Shown one piece after another: positions 14,266-26,593 of a DNA stretch of 64,000 nt. The first letter of the stretch is position 1; every line of letters starts with the position of its first letter. The stretch spans positions 11,846,920 to 11,910,919 of the forward strand of contig NC_051129.1 in NCBI RefSeq assembly GCF_014839805.1. The letters run 5' to 3'. The notes under the pieces are model-generated. The model saw only the letters and a program-made list of their open reading frames with translations, searched no databases and had not been told where the DNA came from. Source of the stretch: Manduca sexta. Its lineage: Eukaryota > Arthropoda > Insecta > Lepidoptera > Sphingidae. The translations under genes and the position numbers were made by a program.

Positions 14266-14811
14266 TAATTTATGAAACGGCCACGATTTACAGCTGGCTT
14301 CCTGCAACTTGCCATATTAACTTCCTCCAGGGTCAATCAGGGAGCCAAGCCGGTACCATTCTAATGATCTTTTGGCCTCTTTTAGTCAACATTATATTGG
14401 GCCTCCACCGCACTTCGGCACGAAAAATCATTTGAGCGCGCTCGATAAAAAATAATCTTGAAAATATTCAACTGAAAATCCATTTTGTCAGTTGAAATTC
14501 CTGAGGCACGACGTCTGTCTCCGACGTTTCTGGTGTAATCAGCGAAATGTTAGTAAATCGACGACATTGATCGGCGGCGCGGAGCGCGTGTGATCGTGTA
14601 GGCAGTTTCATTAGCGAGCCGAACGGGCTTGGTGCCGGCTGAGAGATGCAAGCGATTTAATGAGTTAAGCTTTTGATATACTGAACAATATGGCTTGCGT
14701 GCTTTGCTTTGTTATTTAGTATAGTAACAGCTCGTAGTTCAAAGTTTTCAGTGCTGGCCAGGAAACAAATAGTCTCTACGTTTAAATACATATAAAATTT
14801 AAGGATTTATA

Positions 14812-15085
14812 ATCTTTATGCCGACGTATGTATAAGGCAATTACACGACGAAAACCGCCCTGACTTGCGCAGCGCTATGATGCGTTACTATAACCACAGC
14901 TTGAATGTTACACGTTTGATGTATTGAGTTTTAATATTCTTAGAGCATTATGCCTTTTCGTGCGTAATTCTCTTTATAATCTTTTGAACTGCGCGCGCGG
15001 CGATGCGTTACCATTAGACATTTGATGTATTGAATAGTAATATTTTGGGAGGATTATGCCTTTTTCAAGAGTAATTGTCAATCTT
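14812..15085 (+). repeat. Short tandem duplication, period ~123 bp
   Basis: The block starting GATGCGTTAC at 14879 recurs at 15002, followed in both by TTTGATGTATTGA, a TAATATT block and ATTATGCCTTTT. A weaker third copy may begin near 14812 (TTTATGCCGACG). The right arm has this region in a changed form (about 49440-49625), making it one of the most divergent parts of the two arms. Confidence 0.55.
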
Positions 15086-16629
15086 CCTCGCATCCTAAAT
15101 CATCTCATCCCGCCGTCTCTCACGGCCGACGCCGCGCCAGCACCGCCGCGCCTCGACACAGCTTGGCGTCACGCCAGCCTGCCGGACCGGACGTCAACCT
15201 CGGACACAAACGCCGAATCTACGCTATATGTTACACCATATTGGACGCATACCATACGATACGATCTGTTAGAGCTTTGTGTTTCATAGAGCTACTTAAT
15301 TAACATATCACATGAAGTTTTCTCCGTGCCATGGAAGCAGAGAGGCAACTTGAATCTTCATACTTCACCGAATATTATCTGGATGAGGGTCGAGCATGAC
15401 CACCATTTGGAACATATACCAATCCTAACTGCATATTTTTAGTTATTTTAGGGGATTTCCTAACCGACAAAAATTGAAAAATATAGTTTTCTTGTAATAT
15501 TCGGAATTACCTCGATGAATCGGAAATATAATGTCGCCTTAAATTATCTCAGCTAATGCTGTGGTAACTCGACATCATCTAAGATGTAATATATACCTAT
15601 CAAACCAATAAGAAAATTCTCGAACACAATCGGTAAAATTTTGTCATACCATATTCCGAAACAAAACATTTCCAGGAAGTTACCCCTCACATCCTAGAAG
15701 CTTTAAAAATAATTTTCCCGATAACCGAATAGAGTTGCAGTAAAACAAGAGGAACGTGCCCAGCCGGCCAGACCGAAAACACGTACCGGCTATAAGGTGT
15801 CGCCGGACTCGCCGGTCGGTACGCAACTATTACTATTTCAAGTGAACCGGAATAAACGTGTGACTGTAATAAAGGGAGGGGTGTGCTGTCATTGCCAGCG
15901 GTGAGCCTTGAGAGGAAACGTTTTGAGCGGATGCGCATCGTCGATTCTGGGGCAATTGTTATTTAATCCATGTTGAAATTGGTAATTATGCTCGAAAAAT
16001 AAGAATACGTACAATCATATACCTTGTATGGATATTCTTTTTCATGTTGGTCAAATCAAATTTCAATCACTAATATCTCAATAGTATAAGCCTCATTTAT
16101 CTCTAACATCATCCTCTAATACAGGTACCGCGAAAATATAATAACTACTTCATTATTAACGTTAATTCAAAAGTGGTCGTTATTTGGTTCATATAGAAAA
16201 CCTCACTTAATATTAATCATAACCAAATCGCTACCCGCTCTAATGTAGACCGCGTTCTTTAGACGCGAAAACAGCACAGGCCGAAGTCGTACCGAGAACA
16301 CGAGTTTACGATTAACTAGCGTGTTTATAAACGCACGTTCATACCGCTGGAGTTTTCAAAACAGCCCATTCCAATAATGACTGTTATTGCAAACTGTATG
16401 GACCGTTCATTCATAAATTAATGACTGACTTAGAATTGCACTTAATAAAATTCTTCACACTTACCGACATACTGTGTGACATTGCTTTGGGTCTGCAATA
16501 CATACACATAGTTATTGTATCGTTTACACAAAGACACACATACGATGACAATGTTGGTTATATTGTTAAGAACTTATTTAATGGGTTTTAACAAAAATAG
16601 AAGTTCTCACCTACGTTGCTGTTGTTTCC

Positions 16630-16880
16630 TATGCTGGTGGATATATTTTTATATCCGCCCAGATAGCGACCACCGTACGCAAGGTGTTAAAACCCGCCAT
16701 AGTGGCCCTCGTGAGTCGCGTTCCGGGATCAGCCTGCGTATATCCGGTTCCAACAGGCCGGCATAATTGTGTCGACTTCCGAGGGGTAATCATCTCTCGC
16801 CAGTCGACATTCTATTGGACGCCACTCCACTTACCATCAAGTGCAGTGGAGTCACTTTGACGTATATCTATAAAAAACCT
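16630..16880 (+). repeat. Family A repeat, plus copy in left arm
   Basis: A full-length copy begins at CTGGTGGATATATTTTTATA and carries GATAGCGACCACCG, CCGCCATAGTGGCC, TATCCGGTTCCAACAGGCCG and CACTCCACTTACC, ending near the A-rich GTATATCTATAAAAAA. Its counterpart in the right arm is the minus copy at 47635-47885, so the insertion predates the split of the two haplotypes. Confidence 0.8.
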
Positions 16881-18057
16881 TTTATCTAAGCGAATTTGTT
16901 TGCAAAGTCCCTAAAGAACCTAAGCCTAAGCTTGATTCACGTCAGTATTAAGAATTTTGTAGTTTCTCATAGGTGGAGGTTCATCGTCAGTGCGCGCACC
17001 ACTGAGCTGTGGAATAGCCTGGCTCACATGGTGCTTCCCGCATTATTGGATGCTTTAACTGAACCGTGAAGCAATTAAGCATGCTTGCATAATTACGGCG
17101 ACCGAGCATGTATACTCTAGTGTACGTACCTTTCCGTGTTAGAAATAGTCCTTTTTGATTAAATTATAATGTATCGTCCATGCAATGTTGGATATCTGAT
17201 TAATTGCTTGTGTTACTTTATAATAGATTGAAAAATTATTATCGTCAATTCTCCTGATTTTACCACTAACGCCGTGAAACAAATACAAGCAAGTTGACCA
17301 GATTACATATTCGGCACTTTAGCGAAAGAGGCTACGGATTAGAACAATTACTCATTAGACTAATGTTATCATATGGTTTGTTATTTTATTGGTTGCGTGA
17401 ATAGCAACTGCAGAACTCAATTCCTTGATTTTCAGAAACTGACAGTGAGACTTCAGTCGGTTTATATTTCAGATGAAACAGATTTAGTTACATTTTTCCC
17501 CATAATGCGATTAATAAAAGCTAATATCGTGTGCAGCACACGCGCTGCATCGGCTCGTAACCGCAGAGTATCGGTTCACGCCTAATTTAATTTTAACCAT
17601 TACCAAATCCCTCTGCACTGCAGGTACGTACTTAGCGGTTATCGGTTAACTACGCTTGTTAGTGGATTTTGTGAGGCTTCATTACCGTTGATTGTGTATG
17701 GAATTTTTATTAGGTTGGTATTAATCATTATTTATTATTAGTCATACATTTCCGGAATAATTTGATCTGGTATAAAAGCCTATTAGATACTAGCAGGGAC
17801 AATTAAACAATTTCTATATTAAAGAGATGGCGTCGGGCCTCGTTGCAACGTAAAAAGACAAACAACAAACCCTTATATTTATAATATTAGTAATAATGCA
17901 CAGTACATTAAAGAACTTTACCAAAATTCACAAAAGCTGCTATCCTAGTCAACGAACCAACTAGATAACAATGAAATCACAATCGTGTATTAAACGATAA
18001 CACGCATATCAGTGCACATTAGTGAAATATTTGGGGGTCTGCAGCCGGCCGCGCCGG

Positions 18058-18557
18058 NNNNNNNNNNNNNNNNNNNNNNNNNNNNNNNNNNNNNNNNNNN
18101 NNNNNNNNNNNNNNNNNNNNNNNNNNNNNNNNNNNNNNNNNNNNNNNNNNNNNNNNNNNNNNNNNNNNNNNNNNNNNNNNNNNNNNNNNNNNNNNNNNNN
18201 NNNNNNNNNNNNNNNNNNNNNNNNNNNNNNNNNNNNNNNNNNNNNNNNNNNNNNNNNNNNNNNNNNNNNNNNNNNNNNNNNNNNNNNNNNNNNNNNNNNN
18301 NNNNNNNNNNNNNNNNNNNNNNNNNNNNNNNNNNNNNNNNNNNNNNNNNNNNNNNNNNNNNNNNNNNNNNNNNNNNNNNNNNNNNNNNNNNNNNNNNNNN
18401 NNNNNNNNNNNNNNNNNNNNNNNNNNNNNNNNNNNNNNNNNNNNNNNNNNNNNNNNNNNNNNNNNNNNNNNNNNNNNNNNNNNNNNNNNNNNNNNNNNNN
18501 NNNNNNNNNNNNNNNNNNNNNNNNNNNNNNNNNNNNNNNNNNNNNNNNNNNNNNNNN
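18058..18557. other. Assembly gap, exactly 500 N
   Basis: A run of exactly 500 N, the same size as the second gap, is a scaffolding placeholder of unknown true length. Open frames running across it are artefacts. Confidence 0.98.
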
Positions 18558-19703
18558 CATGACTGTATATTAATATTTAGTGCATTTAACGAACAGGCCC
18601 TTAAGGACAAATAACCTGAAAAGCTGGTATATAATAACATATTGTTTCCATATTTAGAACAAGGTTGGTGAATTCACTTAATGCACTAAATATAGTATTT
18701 ATTGGTAAGTAATTATTGGTTTTAATATGGCCAAATATTTTGAATTATGGAAACAAAGCACTATATGGCCAAAACAAAGCTTCCATACTAACAAATCTCT
18801 GTAAATGGTTATTCTGAGGTAAAGCTGTGTAAGTCTTCTCATAAACTTGCATTCTACTCAAAGAAAGTAAAGGAAAAAGTATACAAAAATACAAATTATA
18901 TTTAATACAAAAAAACTTATTTCATTAAAAATGTTGGTGTATAAGTACTATTTGAATGTTTTAAATCTCTAATGGTTTTGCTCCATGTTATTGAAAATAT
19001 TCATGTCATGAGAAAGTGATTTGTACTAGAGTACTTATATTTTTAACAACATTTTATGGCAGAATCCATTAGTAATGGTGTATGTTATTACAATTCTATA
19101 ACTCTATTAACACTAAGTATGTGGTTACATCAATTATCAGATAGTACATTTTGATAGAAATGTAATGGCTACACTAGTCATGGTAACGAAATTCCATTTT
19201 TGAATTCGTTTTTCATTGATAAAACTTGTTTTATTGTACATTAATACAAGGTTAGTGGAGACACCTGTAGAGTGCAGAGGCAATTGTTTGGTTTGTCATT
19301 TGTCAGTTTGTTTGTGTTGAACAGCTGAACAACATGTGATTGTTATTGATGCATCGAATTATTTCGACATTACGCATATAAATGTACGCCTTAACGTCGT
19401 TCGGCCCGTATCCATGACACGGACCAATCAAAACTAATTTATTAATGTTCTCAATACAAATCGAACGCTCGTTTGTCTAATGCACGCCAATGTTGGGTAA
19501 TGTGTAATTGTAAAATGGCATTCAGAAAAAGTGGTAGAGGCAACTTTCTGTTGCCAACTCATCTATGCAGGCGATGCGAGCCGCCTAATTGCTTATACAT
19601 GAAAGCTAGAACGAAACCAGTGGAATGTTTATTAGAGCAAAACTCCGCTGCTTTGCGCGCAAGTCGCGACTTACGATTGAATTGACCTACATCGAGTACT
19701 CAC
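18558..19703 (-). other. lola-like intron 3' of BTB exon, no further exon seen
   Basis: This AT-rich DNA lies downstream of the lola-like BTB exon in its direction of transcription. I searched the minus strand for the second half of the BTB domain and found nothing. The next exon must lie beyond the contig end. Confidence 0.55.
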
Positions 19704-19911
19704 CTCGAAGTAGGGGCTACACGCGGACAGCACCACTTTGTGCGCCTTGAGCGTCTGTCCCTCGGCTGCCAGGGTGCAGTCCACGTGCATGCCCTTCTCT
19801 AGCAGGGTGTCGAACACGGACACCAGGGTGGATTGATGGTTGTTCCACCGCAAGCAGAACTGTTGGTCGTCGTCCATGATGCCGTCGTGCCGCTCGCCGC
19901 GCCCGCCTGCC
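19704..19911 (-). CDS. lola: First coding exon of a lola-type BTB transcription factor (partial gene)
   Basis: The start codon is at 19877-19875 and the exon ends at 19704 before a strong GTGAGT donor. The 58 codons begin [18 protein letters not shown] and end [23 protein letters not shown], which is the N-terminal half of a BTB/POZ dimerisation domain. Among insect BTB proteins this matches longitudinals lacking (Lola) best: [18 protein letters not shown] is Lola's own start. Broad and Mod(mdg4) differ clearly there. Lola is a nuclear factor in axon growth and neural fate, with one shared BTB half and many alternative zinc-finger ends. An acceptor (TTTCGTAG) at 19912-19913 suggests a 5' UTR exon upstream. 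The rest of the gene is outside this contig. The divergent pipsqueak gene next door supports the call, since these genes are neighbours in Drosophila. Confidence 0.85.
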
Positions 19912-20145
19912 CTACGAAACCACCGTATCAACACTGTGTCTAAACAGTATAAAACACCACGCAATAATTAGGCCATTAGGAAAAACTTTGTTCACACAAC
20001 ACGCAACTACGTAAATCCGCAAGTTTCTTGTCACAGAACGCAAATTATCTCACCGAATCACTTCATACGATGAGATCACGCCCCGACTTAACTAAATTAA
20101 CTTTAGGGACCGCATACGAGCCGTCGTAAGCGACGCGGCACAAAG

Positions 20146-20185
20146 AAAATGGCCGCTTTTCCAGCGCGACAAAAAATAAAATGGC
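20146..20185 (+). promoter_or_regulatory. Two AAAATGGC (YY1/Pho-like) sites upstream of lola exon
   Basis: AAAATGGC occurs at 20146-20153 (followed by CGC) and at 20178-20185 (followed by GAC), 32 bp apart on the same strand. AAnATGGC is the known core for YY1/Pleiohomeotic, common at promoters and Polycomb response elements. They sit about 270 bp upstream of the BTB start codon, in a CG-richer patch that could be the lola promoter or 5' UTR. Function is inferred from motif and position only. Confidence 0.35.
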
Positions 20186-20189
20186 GACG

Positions 20190-23100
20190 AAAATTCTAAG
20201 TTTTACTATTTTCTGAGCAAACTTTTCTTGACACATATATCATACACGAAAGCGACGAGAACTCGCGGCGCGTATAACTTCGGAAAAGTTTAAAGTCAAC
20301 AAAGAAACTTCTGAGAAACTTCACTTCGAAAGTTCACCGAGTGGAAATTTTCAAGATGAAAAGTCTAGCCAGTAAGTTAGCCCTTATCACGTTCGTAACG
20401 CTACACCAAACTGCGTTAAATGCTTACCTTGACTATTGCATTAACTGAATTAGAGTATTTTAACACGATTTCGTAAGTTTTGAGTTAATTTTCACAATGA
20501 TTCCACATTTGCACACCCGCCAGCTTTCTTGATTGAATGAAATTGAAAACACAAAACTATGCTATGTTGCAAGTTTAGAGAAAGGCACCTCTACAAAAAT
20601 CCAAACGAAGTACAAGTTGGAAGCGACGCGAGTGACCCAAAATAAGCTCTATGAATGTTGCCATTAGCAAAAAATTAGAAAGCTTGAAATTCAATTGTGT
20701 AGCATTTTTAGCTTCTTTGTACGAGTTTACAAAATTAAAGGCGGATTTTCTTCATGATTAAATAATTTTATTCGTGTTTGTACATTTATATATCATAACA
20801 TCGCGTACTACAGCATTTTACGTTTTAGTTCAATTTGCCCTTGACCTACATTTTTGACAGAATATCCCGTGATTGCACACCATATATAGTTGTCAATGTT
20901 ATATTATTTTTAATCTAAACATAATATGTCAACATTTTTATTTATTATAATAAATTATTTAAAAATGTTTTCTTTAGACAAATTCATAATTGTTTTGAGC
21001 TAAATGTACCTTACAGCGCCACCTATTGACAGACATACGCACTGTTTGAGACGATAAATTAACGATCACATCGTTTCATCTTTTGGTGCCAAATATATAC
21101 ATGCGTTTAATTAGTACATACTACATTGTTTTATACTGTCATTGTTGACTTGTAATTTGTAGTTTATAAACATTTCGTTTACTTTTTTTTACGTTGCAAT
21201 GATTATATTCTAACTTGCCTACAAAAAGGTCCACAGGGTCTTTGGGTGTAAATATTCAAGAACAATGTTTAAAATTTAAAAGATAAGTACTTATGAAAGT
21301 AGGTAGGTACTGTTGAGACTGCAATAATATGAAATAACTGAGTAAATAATATTTCTTATCTTTCCATAATAATGAGATGATGACAAAGCCGACTCGATGA
21401 AAAAATATAGGGAAGTTCCAGGTTCAATTCTGTGAACACGATATCTCATATTTTTATTATGTATTTTGTCATACAATTTTGTTAAGTAATTCAATTACAA
21501 TTACTAAAATCTGAAAGAAAAGACCCATATATTCATACGTATGGGTTTTACCCTGATTCATAGTTCCCCTTATCCTACTAGGTGATTTGAGTATTCAATG
21601 ATTACGAGTAAATTGTCTGCCGGGCGTCTGAACTGTGAACGAAATAGTATGGAAATGTATGATGTAGCGCAAATTGGTCCACTAGACGACAAATTGTCTG
21701 CGGTGATTACATGACCTGCGACGTGTGCCTGCACACACGGAGTTTGCCAGTAAAACTATGCTTTAACTTCGGTGTCGTTTAAAAATTCTTTGAGTAGTCA
21801 GTACTCTGTGGCCGAATAATTATAATATAATTGTTTTGTCTATTTAATGTCCATAGAATAAGGATCTCCCGATGTTAGCTCAAGGATGGACTTTGCGGCC
21901 AGAGCCTCGAATTAATACATTAGTAGAGATAAGTACTAAGTCTTGTGTATTAGTCATAAATATGTTGCGATAGATGTTAATGAGTATAGTTGATGTATGA
22001 GCGAGGAATAAATCGACGTGCATCGTTGAATGAGGCCGTCCCTTTCCGTCGGGATTTTAAATTGCTTTAGATGACATTATACTCTACATTTTTATATAGG
22101 TTTCTTGAGTGCGAGACAGTCTGGCTACTTACTAATCACTAATGCTTTCTCTTTTTCTGCCGCTGAGCAGTAAGTAAGCTCTGTTGCGTTTCAGTTTGAC
22201 TTTACTGCCTGTGTAGTTATCGGAAGCTATCTTTTGCTCGCAGCTCCGTCCGCGTTGACATTCATTCCTGGAATTAAAAGTTGCCTCTAGCACTTAAGCG
22301 TAATGTAACTTTCGATTAATGAAACAATTTTAAAATCGGTTAAGTAATATTGATAGATGATTTAATAAATTGTTTTTTATTTTTATCTATAATTCATATT
22401 ATTTAATTTGTAAGTCATCCAATTTCTTAGGATGAAGGCCTATTTTCAAGGCCCTCCTTTGCAAATGGTCTTGAGCATTCATTCCGTACATTAACGGCCC
22501 GGCCGCCCGTGAGCCACGGGCAGGAATATGAAACCTTACAAGTAATTACTTTAAAAAATCTAGGACCCATTGAAAATGTTAAACTACTAAAATGTTCCCT
22601 ATTGAATTGTTTATGTAATAGGGTTGGTTGTAAGTTAAAATTATGTAACTTTAGGAAGAACAAACAACTTAATACCTCTTTCATTATAAAATTAATGAAA
22701 CATGTGATATCAAAATACAAAAAAAAATTAAGCTACCAGTTGAACATAAAATATTGTAGAAATATGTTTTTTTTATCTACAAAAATATTGTTGGCGCTCC
22801 GTTTTCCTGGGAGCCTTAATGCTATGTAGTGCTTAATTAAAATAAAAATACGTATGCTTAGGTATATAAAATAAGGGCTTATAACCTATCTGTTCATTTA
22901 TCAGCCTCTTGTTATAAAATGACGAGTTTCTTTTAACTTTTAACTATCATAATTATTTATCTACTGGAAACAGTGACTACGTTATCAAATGCTAAAAATA
23001 AAGACCTCTAATGCAAGAATGTCCTAAACATAATTTAATTCAATAATAAGCGAGTTAATAAATTTTCTTCAAAAATAATAATGAATAAAGGGATGAATTG

Positions 23101-25027
23101 TAATATTTGAGTAAATTATATCTAATACAACTTAAAGCATTGTTGATAATTTCCGATTTTTTGTATGCGCGTCGAATGTGATTACTAATTAGTAAACTTC
23201 TAATCGAAATCCTTGCCAATATTCCTGGAATTTGTTTTATATATGTACGGCGATAACAGGTTGAGGGCGTGAATGCGGATATTTTTGTCAAAATTAGATT
23301 CGAGCTATTTCATTACGTTTTATCATAATATATGTAGTTTTCGTAGGGTTTATAAAAAAAATTGGCAAAATTAACTATCTTTGTGAATAGCAGGAATTAT
23401 GAAATAACATTGCATCTTATTGGCAATTTTATAATACTTTTACAGTCAATAGTGGTATTTATTCTATATAAGTGTGCTAGGGTAGCATACCGTCCTAGTA
23501 GATGGTATACCATATAGAGAGCTGGTTTGTTCGGATAACGAATACAAAGCGCCAACTAAAAATCCGTCTTCAAAAAAGAAAGTGCAATGTTTATAATGTA
23601 CAGCAAAGTAAGATCACTGGATCTGATTAGTGAAGAGGCGTTCAGCAATAGTAGTACATACGAGAGACAACTAAGTATCCGTGTTCAGTCGACTTATGGA
23701 TTGAAAATGTATATAAGTTTCACCTCTTTGTACTTGAATGTCGGCGGTATCGGACCCAAAAGCTGGTTAAATCGAGATGTTTCTTATTAATGTTTATTAC
23801 TGTTATAGGTGAGTGAAGTTCGGCCAGATTACATCGCAGAATTCACGGAGATCAAAGGAATCGTTAGATCCATCAAAACAAGACGGGCAGGGTCGAGAGA
23901 AAGTTCATGTCAAGTAGTTTAAAAATAATATCCAGAGAGATTGATTACGTAGATGTTCACGAATTTACTACAATGATGACTGTTAACCACATTTTATAAA
24001 GATATCTTTACCCCCCCATAAATAATAGTAACAACATCCAACACCTTGAATTACAAAGTATTGTTTGGTATTTCATCGCGCTCGCTATCCTGAGACGTGA
24101 GATGTTAAGCTACATTATGTCCAGTGGTTACACTGCCTACAAACTTCTTCAAAACGTAACGCTACAGTGACTACATCCTTCTGCTTGGCGGTAGAAATAA
24201 ACATTCCTGTGGTACCTGCCCCGGCAGACTCTCACATATGAGAGATCTGCCACCAGTTCCCGTTTAGTAGGTTAAATATTAAAGTAATTCTGATGAAATG
24301 TGTTTGATGATGACATGCAAGGTGAAACGTAGGTAATATTGTAATCCTATACCTGAGGCACCTTAAAGATAATTTAAGCCAGGGAAGGTCAAAACAAATT
24401 TCAAAGCGCAATAAAAAGATTCGCGGAAATTCAAAAAATTCAAACCTGTGTCTAATCTCAAGACATTCAAAGAATTGTTCAATCGCGTCGTAACTTTTTT
24501 GTTTTACAATCTGAGTTTCCTTCTCTTTGTTCTGTATTCATTTCTTGAGAAAGTATAGTTTAAGTTCTTATAATTGTGTTCCTTTTACGTTGAAGTGTAA
24601 CAACATTTAATTAATTACCTAATAAAGATTTATTTATTGCATAACTTACAGCAACCGAAGGACAGAGTTCATTTGCACATATTTTAGTGTACGCATATTC
24701 AACGTAGAAGCTTTTATTATGCATTTTGCGAGTGGAGGTACTGATTATGTTATTCGTTCATAGTCACATAACGGTATTTGTTTATCGCATAAGAGAATCT
24801 TATTTCAAACAAAGAATACGGAATAAGTTTAACGACCCCAGTTTTCTCGATATGTTAGGTTAGTACCCCTTTATTTTAATTAGCAAATTCGGCAAATGAA
24901 CGAAAAACATTCACCGCTGAGAATGAGAGACGCGACCCGGAACGATTCCTTTGCAAGCGTTGTCGCTTCGTTATAAAAAATCAATAGCATTAGTAACTTC
25001 GTACAAACGAATTATACGATTCCCTTT
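20190..25027. other. Interval between lola-like exon and psq promoter, no exon seen
   Basis: This divergent intergenic or 5' intronic DNA holds no BTB-like or other credible exon on either strand. A 7-bp stem palindrome (GCCCGTGAGCCACGGGC) lies near 22505. A recognised dispersed repeat lies at 24165-24275. Confidence 0.5.
24165..24275 (+). repeat. Dispersed lepidopteran-type repeat fragment
   Basis: The order CTGCTTGGCGGTAGAA, GTGGTACCTGCCC, GGCAGACTC, GATCTGCCACCAG resembles an abundant repeat of Lepidoptera that I know as GCTTGGCGG..GTGGTACCTACCC..CCACCAG. This is a decayed fragment with no coding capacity. Confidence 0.55.
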
Positions 25028-26100
25028 GTGTGCGTCGGCGGGCTTTCGATGTGCGGAAAACAAAAAAAAACCACGAGCGAAATTCTTGTAATAAAAATCA
25101 ATCGGAGCAGAGAGAGAAGGCGCCGGGCGCCGGGCGTCGGGCGTCGGGTGCGGGGCGCCGGCGAGTCGGGCCGCGGTCTGCCTCCCTCGCCGCTCTGCAT
25201 ACCTACATACGCTACGATGCACCTTCCCTCCCGACAATTATCTGTCGCCGCTTGCTCTACTCTCGCCCGCTTCTCTAACTTATCTACTTATTATATGTTA
25301 ATATTTATTTTAAGACAAATTCCTCTCGAGTTTGGCGGAGCGCAAGTCGGCCACGCGTATACTGTGCGGTGTACTATACATGCCGGACGGGTTTGGGAGT
25401 TTGGGAGGGAAGCTCGGAGCGGCGCGCGGCCGGTCCCCGGCAAAAGGCGTTTGTTTTATTTCTTTGGCGCGGAAAAAATCAGCACGCGCCCGCCCTGCAC
25501 CTCCTAAACATGCGCCACGCAGCGACGCAGACTCGGCCGGGTGTATGCCGAATTCACTTTCATTTGCGACATCTCATCGTATCCCGAAGGTCACCGTGGA
25601 GGCGCGCGTGTGGATTGCGGCGTGTCGTAAGGGTTGACGTGCACATTGCACGCGTGGCGCGAGCGGGCGACTGCCGCGGCCACCGCTGACCGACTAGGTG
25701 AGTCGAGCAAGAGCACCCGAGTAGGATCTTGTCTTCGTTTCCCTCGTTTATCAGTTCCGTTTCGCGCTGTCCTTCGCGAAGACGGCGAAAGTGAATTCGC
25801 ATCTGTCTCGGATGGCGGGTCGCGCAGCCGTGAGCCGCGTCCGTGCGGCGTGCCTCCGCCACAATCATGTGAGCAGTGAGCGGGTTAACCGCGCAACTTT
25901 ACATTCACTATCCGCCACCGTGCACCGACGCGACGACGGCGCGGCGCGGTGCGTGCGGATTCGCGGCCCGCCAACGTGCGATAATGTACGCTACCTGCAG
26001 TTTCTTAAAGTCGATTGTATCTACTTACGTTATTCGCGAGGTTAAAGTTTTGAGCCAGTTTCGCGGGAATTTTATTTAGTCGAAAGTTTCTCGCGCTCGA
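25028..26100 (+). promoter_or_regulatory. psq: GC-rich promoter and 5' UTR exon region of pipsqueak
   Basis: This is a strongly GC-rich, CpG-dense island in AT-rich surroundings, starting about 1.5 kb upstream of the first psq coding exon. A textbook donor (TAG|GTGAGT) at 25698 suggests that a non-coding first exon ends at 25697, to be spliced to the acceptor at 26493-26494. The island carries a GAGAGAG tract (25110-25116) and a four-run G3N4 stretch (25125-25155). The many overlapping open frames in it are explained by the GC content. The true transcription start was not determined, and other short donors within the island are possible. Confidence 0.55.
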
Positions 26101-26494
26101 TATAATATGGTTATGTGGGTAGACTAAAACAAAACAATGAGAAACGGTCGCCAGACGCGGCTCCGCGGCCGGCAGACAGAGATGGAATTAAAGTTTGCGC
26201 TCTTCGTTTGTGCACCAATCGAGAAAAAATTCAATAAAGTCCGCTTCCTTTTGTCTAATTGTATATGTAAGCCTACTTATATAACGTAATGTTCGATCGC
26301 GCGAAGTACCAATGAAATTATGTTCTACTGAGTTATTCAAGTTATAAACTAGGGTAACGGTCTGAAATTTGAAAAGGTACAAAGTTTTGAGTGTATTGAT
26401 AAAGATTATGGAATTTACGGATTTGTATTCGAAATGTATATTTTATTTAATGCGCCTTAATGTTTGTTTGTAACAATAAAATAATTACAAATAG

Positions 26495-26593
26495 GAAATG
26501 CCAGGCGACGCCGGCCTCTTCCGCGTCAAGAGCGAGCCACTGTCCGAGGAAGACGACAGCAACTCCTTCGTCCACAGCTATCTGGTCAATCAG
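26495..26593 (+). CDS. psq: psq coding exon 1
   Basis: The exon follows the acceptor AATAG at 26493-26494 and its ATG is at 26498-26500, so three bases of 5' UTR precede it. The 32 codons encode MPGDAGLFRVKSEPLSEEDD and end ..SYLVNQ in phase 0 before GTACTG. The frame upstream of the acceptor is closed by TAG, which supports this start. It might instead be an internal exon of a longer BTB form, in which case translation would enter through GAA. Confidence 0.8.

Larger units (their letters stand above)
11134..18057 (+). repeat. Left arm of ~6.9-kb inverted repeat (unmerged contig overlap)
   Basis: This segment matches the reverse complement of 46447-53305 along its whole length, with scattered substitutions and small indels. 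Two open frames translate identically in both copies: the 67-codon frame at 12279-12482 matches 51955-52158, and the 83-codon frame at 15687-15938 matches the end of 48557-48826. The inner edge is exactly the N gap at 18058. The outer edge (11134) pairs with the last base before the other gap (53305). That is a dovetail overlap of two contig ends. The non-coding content includes a LINE 3' fragment, a ~123-bp tandem repeat and a family A element. The few-percent difference fits two haplotypes. No supported gene lies inside. Confidence 0.9.

Noticed and set aside
15056..15289. 77-codon open frame in left arm
   Set aside because: It is interrupted or altered in the right-arm copy and has no recognisable domain.
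17990..18640. Open frames crossing the N run
   Set aside because: They consist mostly of unknown residues in the gap and have no meaning.
22427..22829. Open frames of about 100 codons on both strands
   Set aside because: Low-complexity, AT-rich, no family resemblance and no splice context.
25012..26079. Overlapping open frames of 60-160 codons in the psq promoter island
   Set aside because: GC-rich DNA lacks stop codons by chance; the frames are Arg/Pro-rich, occur on both strands, and have no family resemblance.
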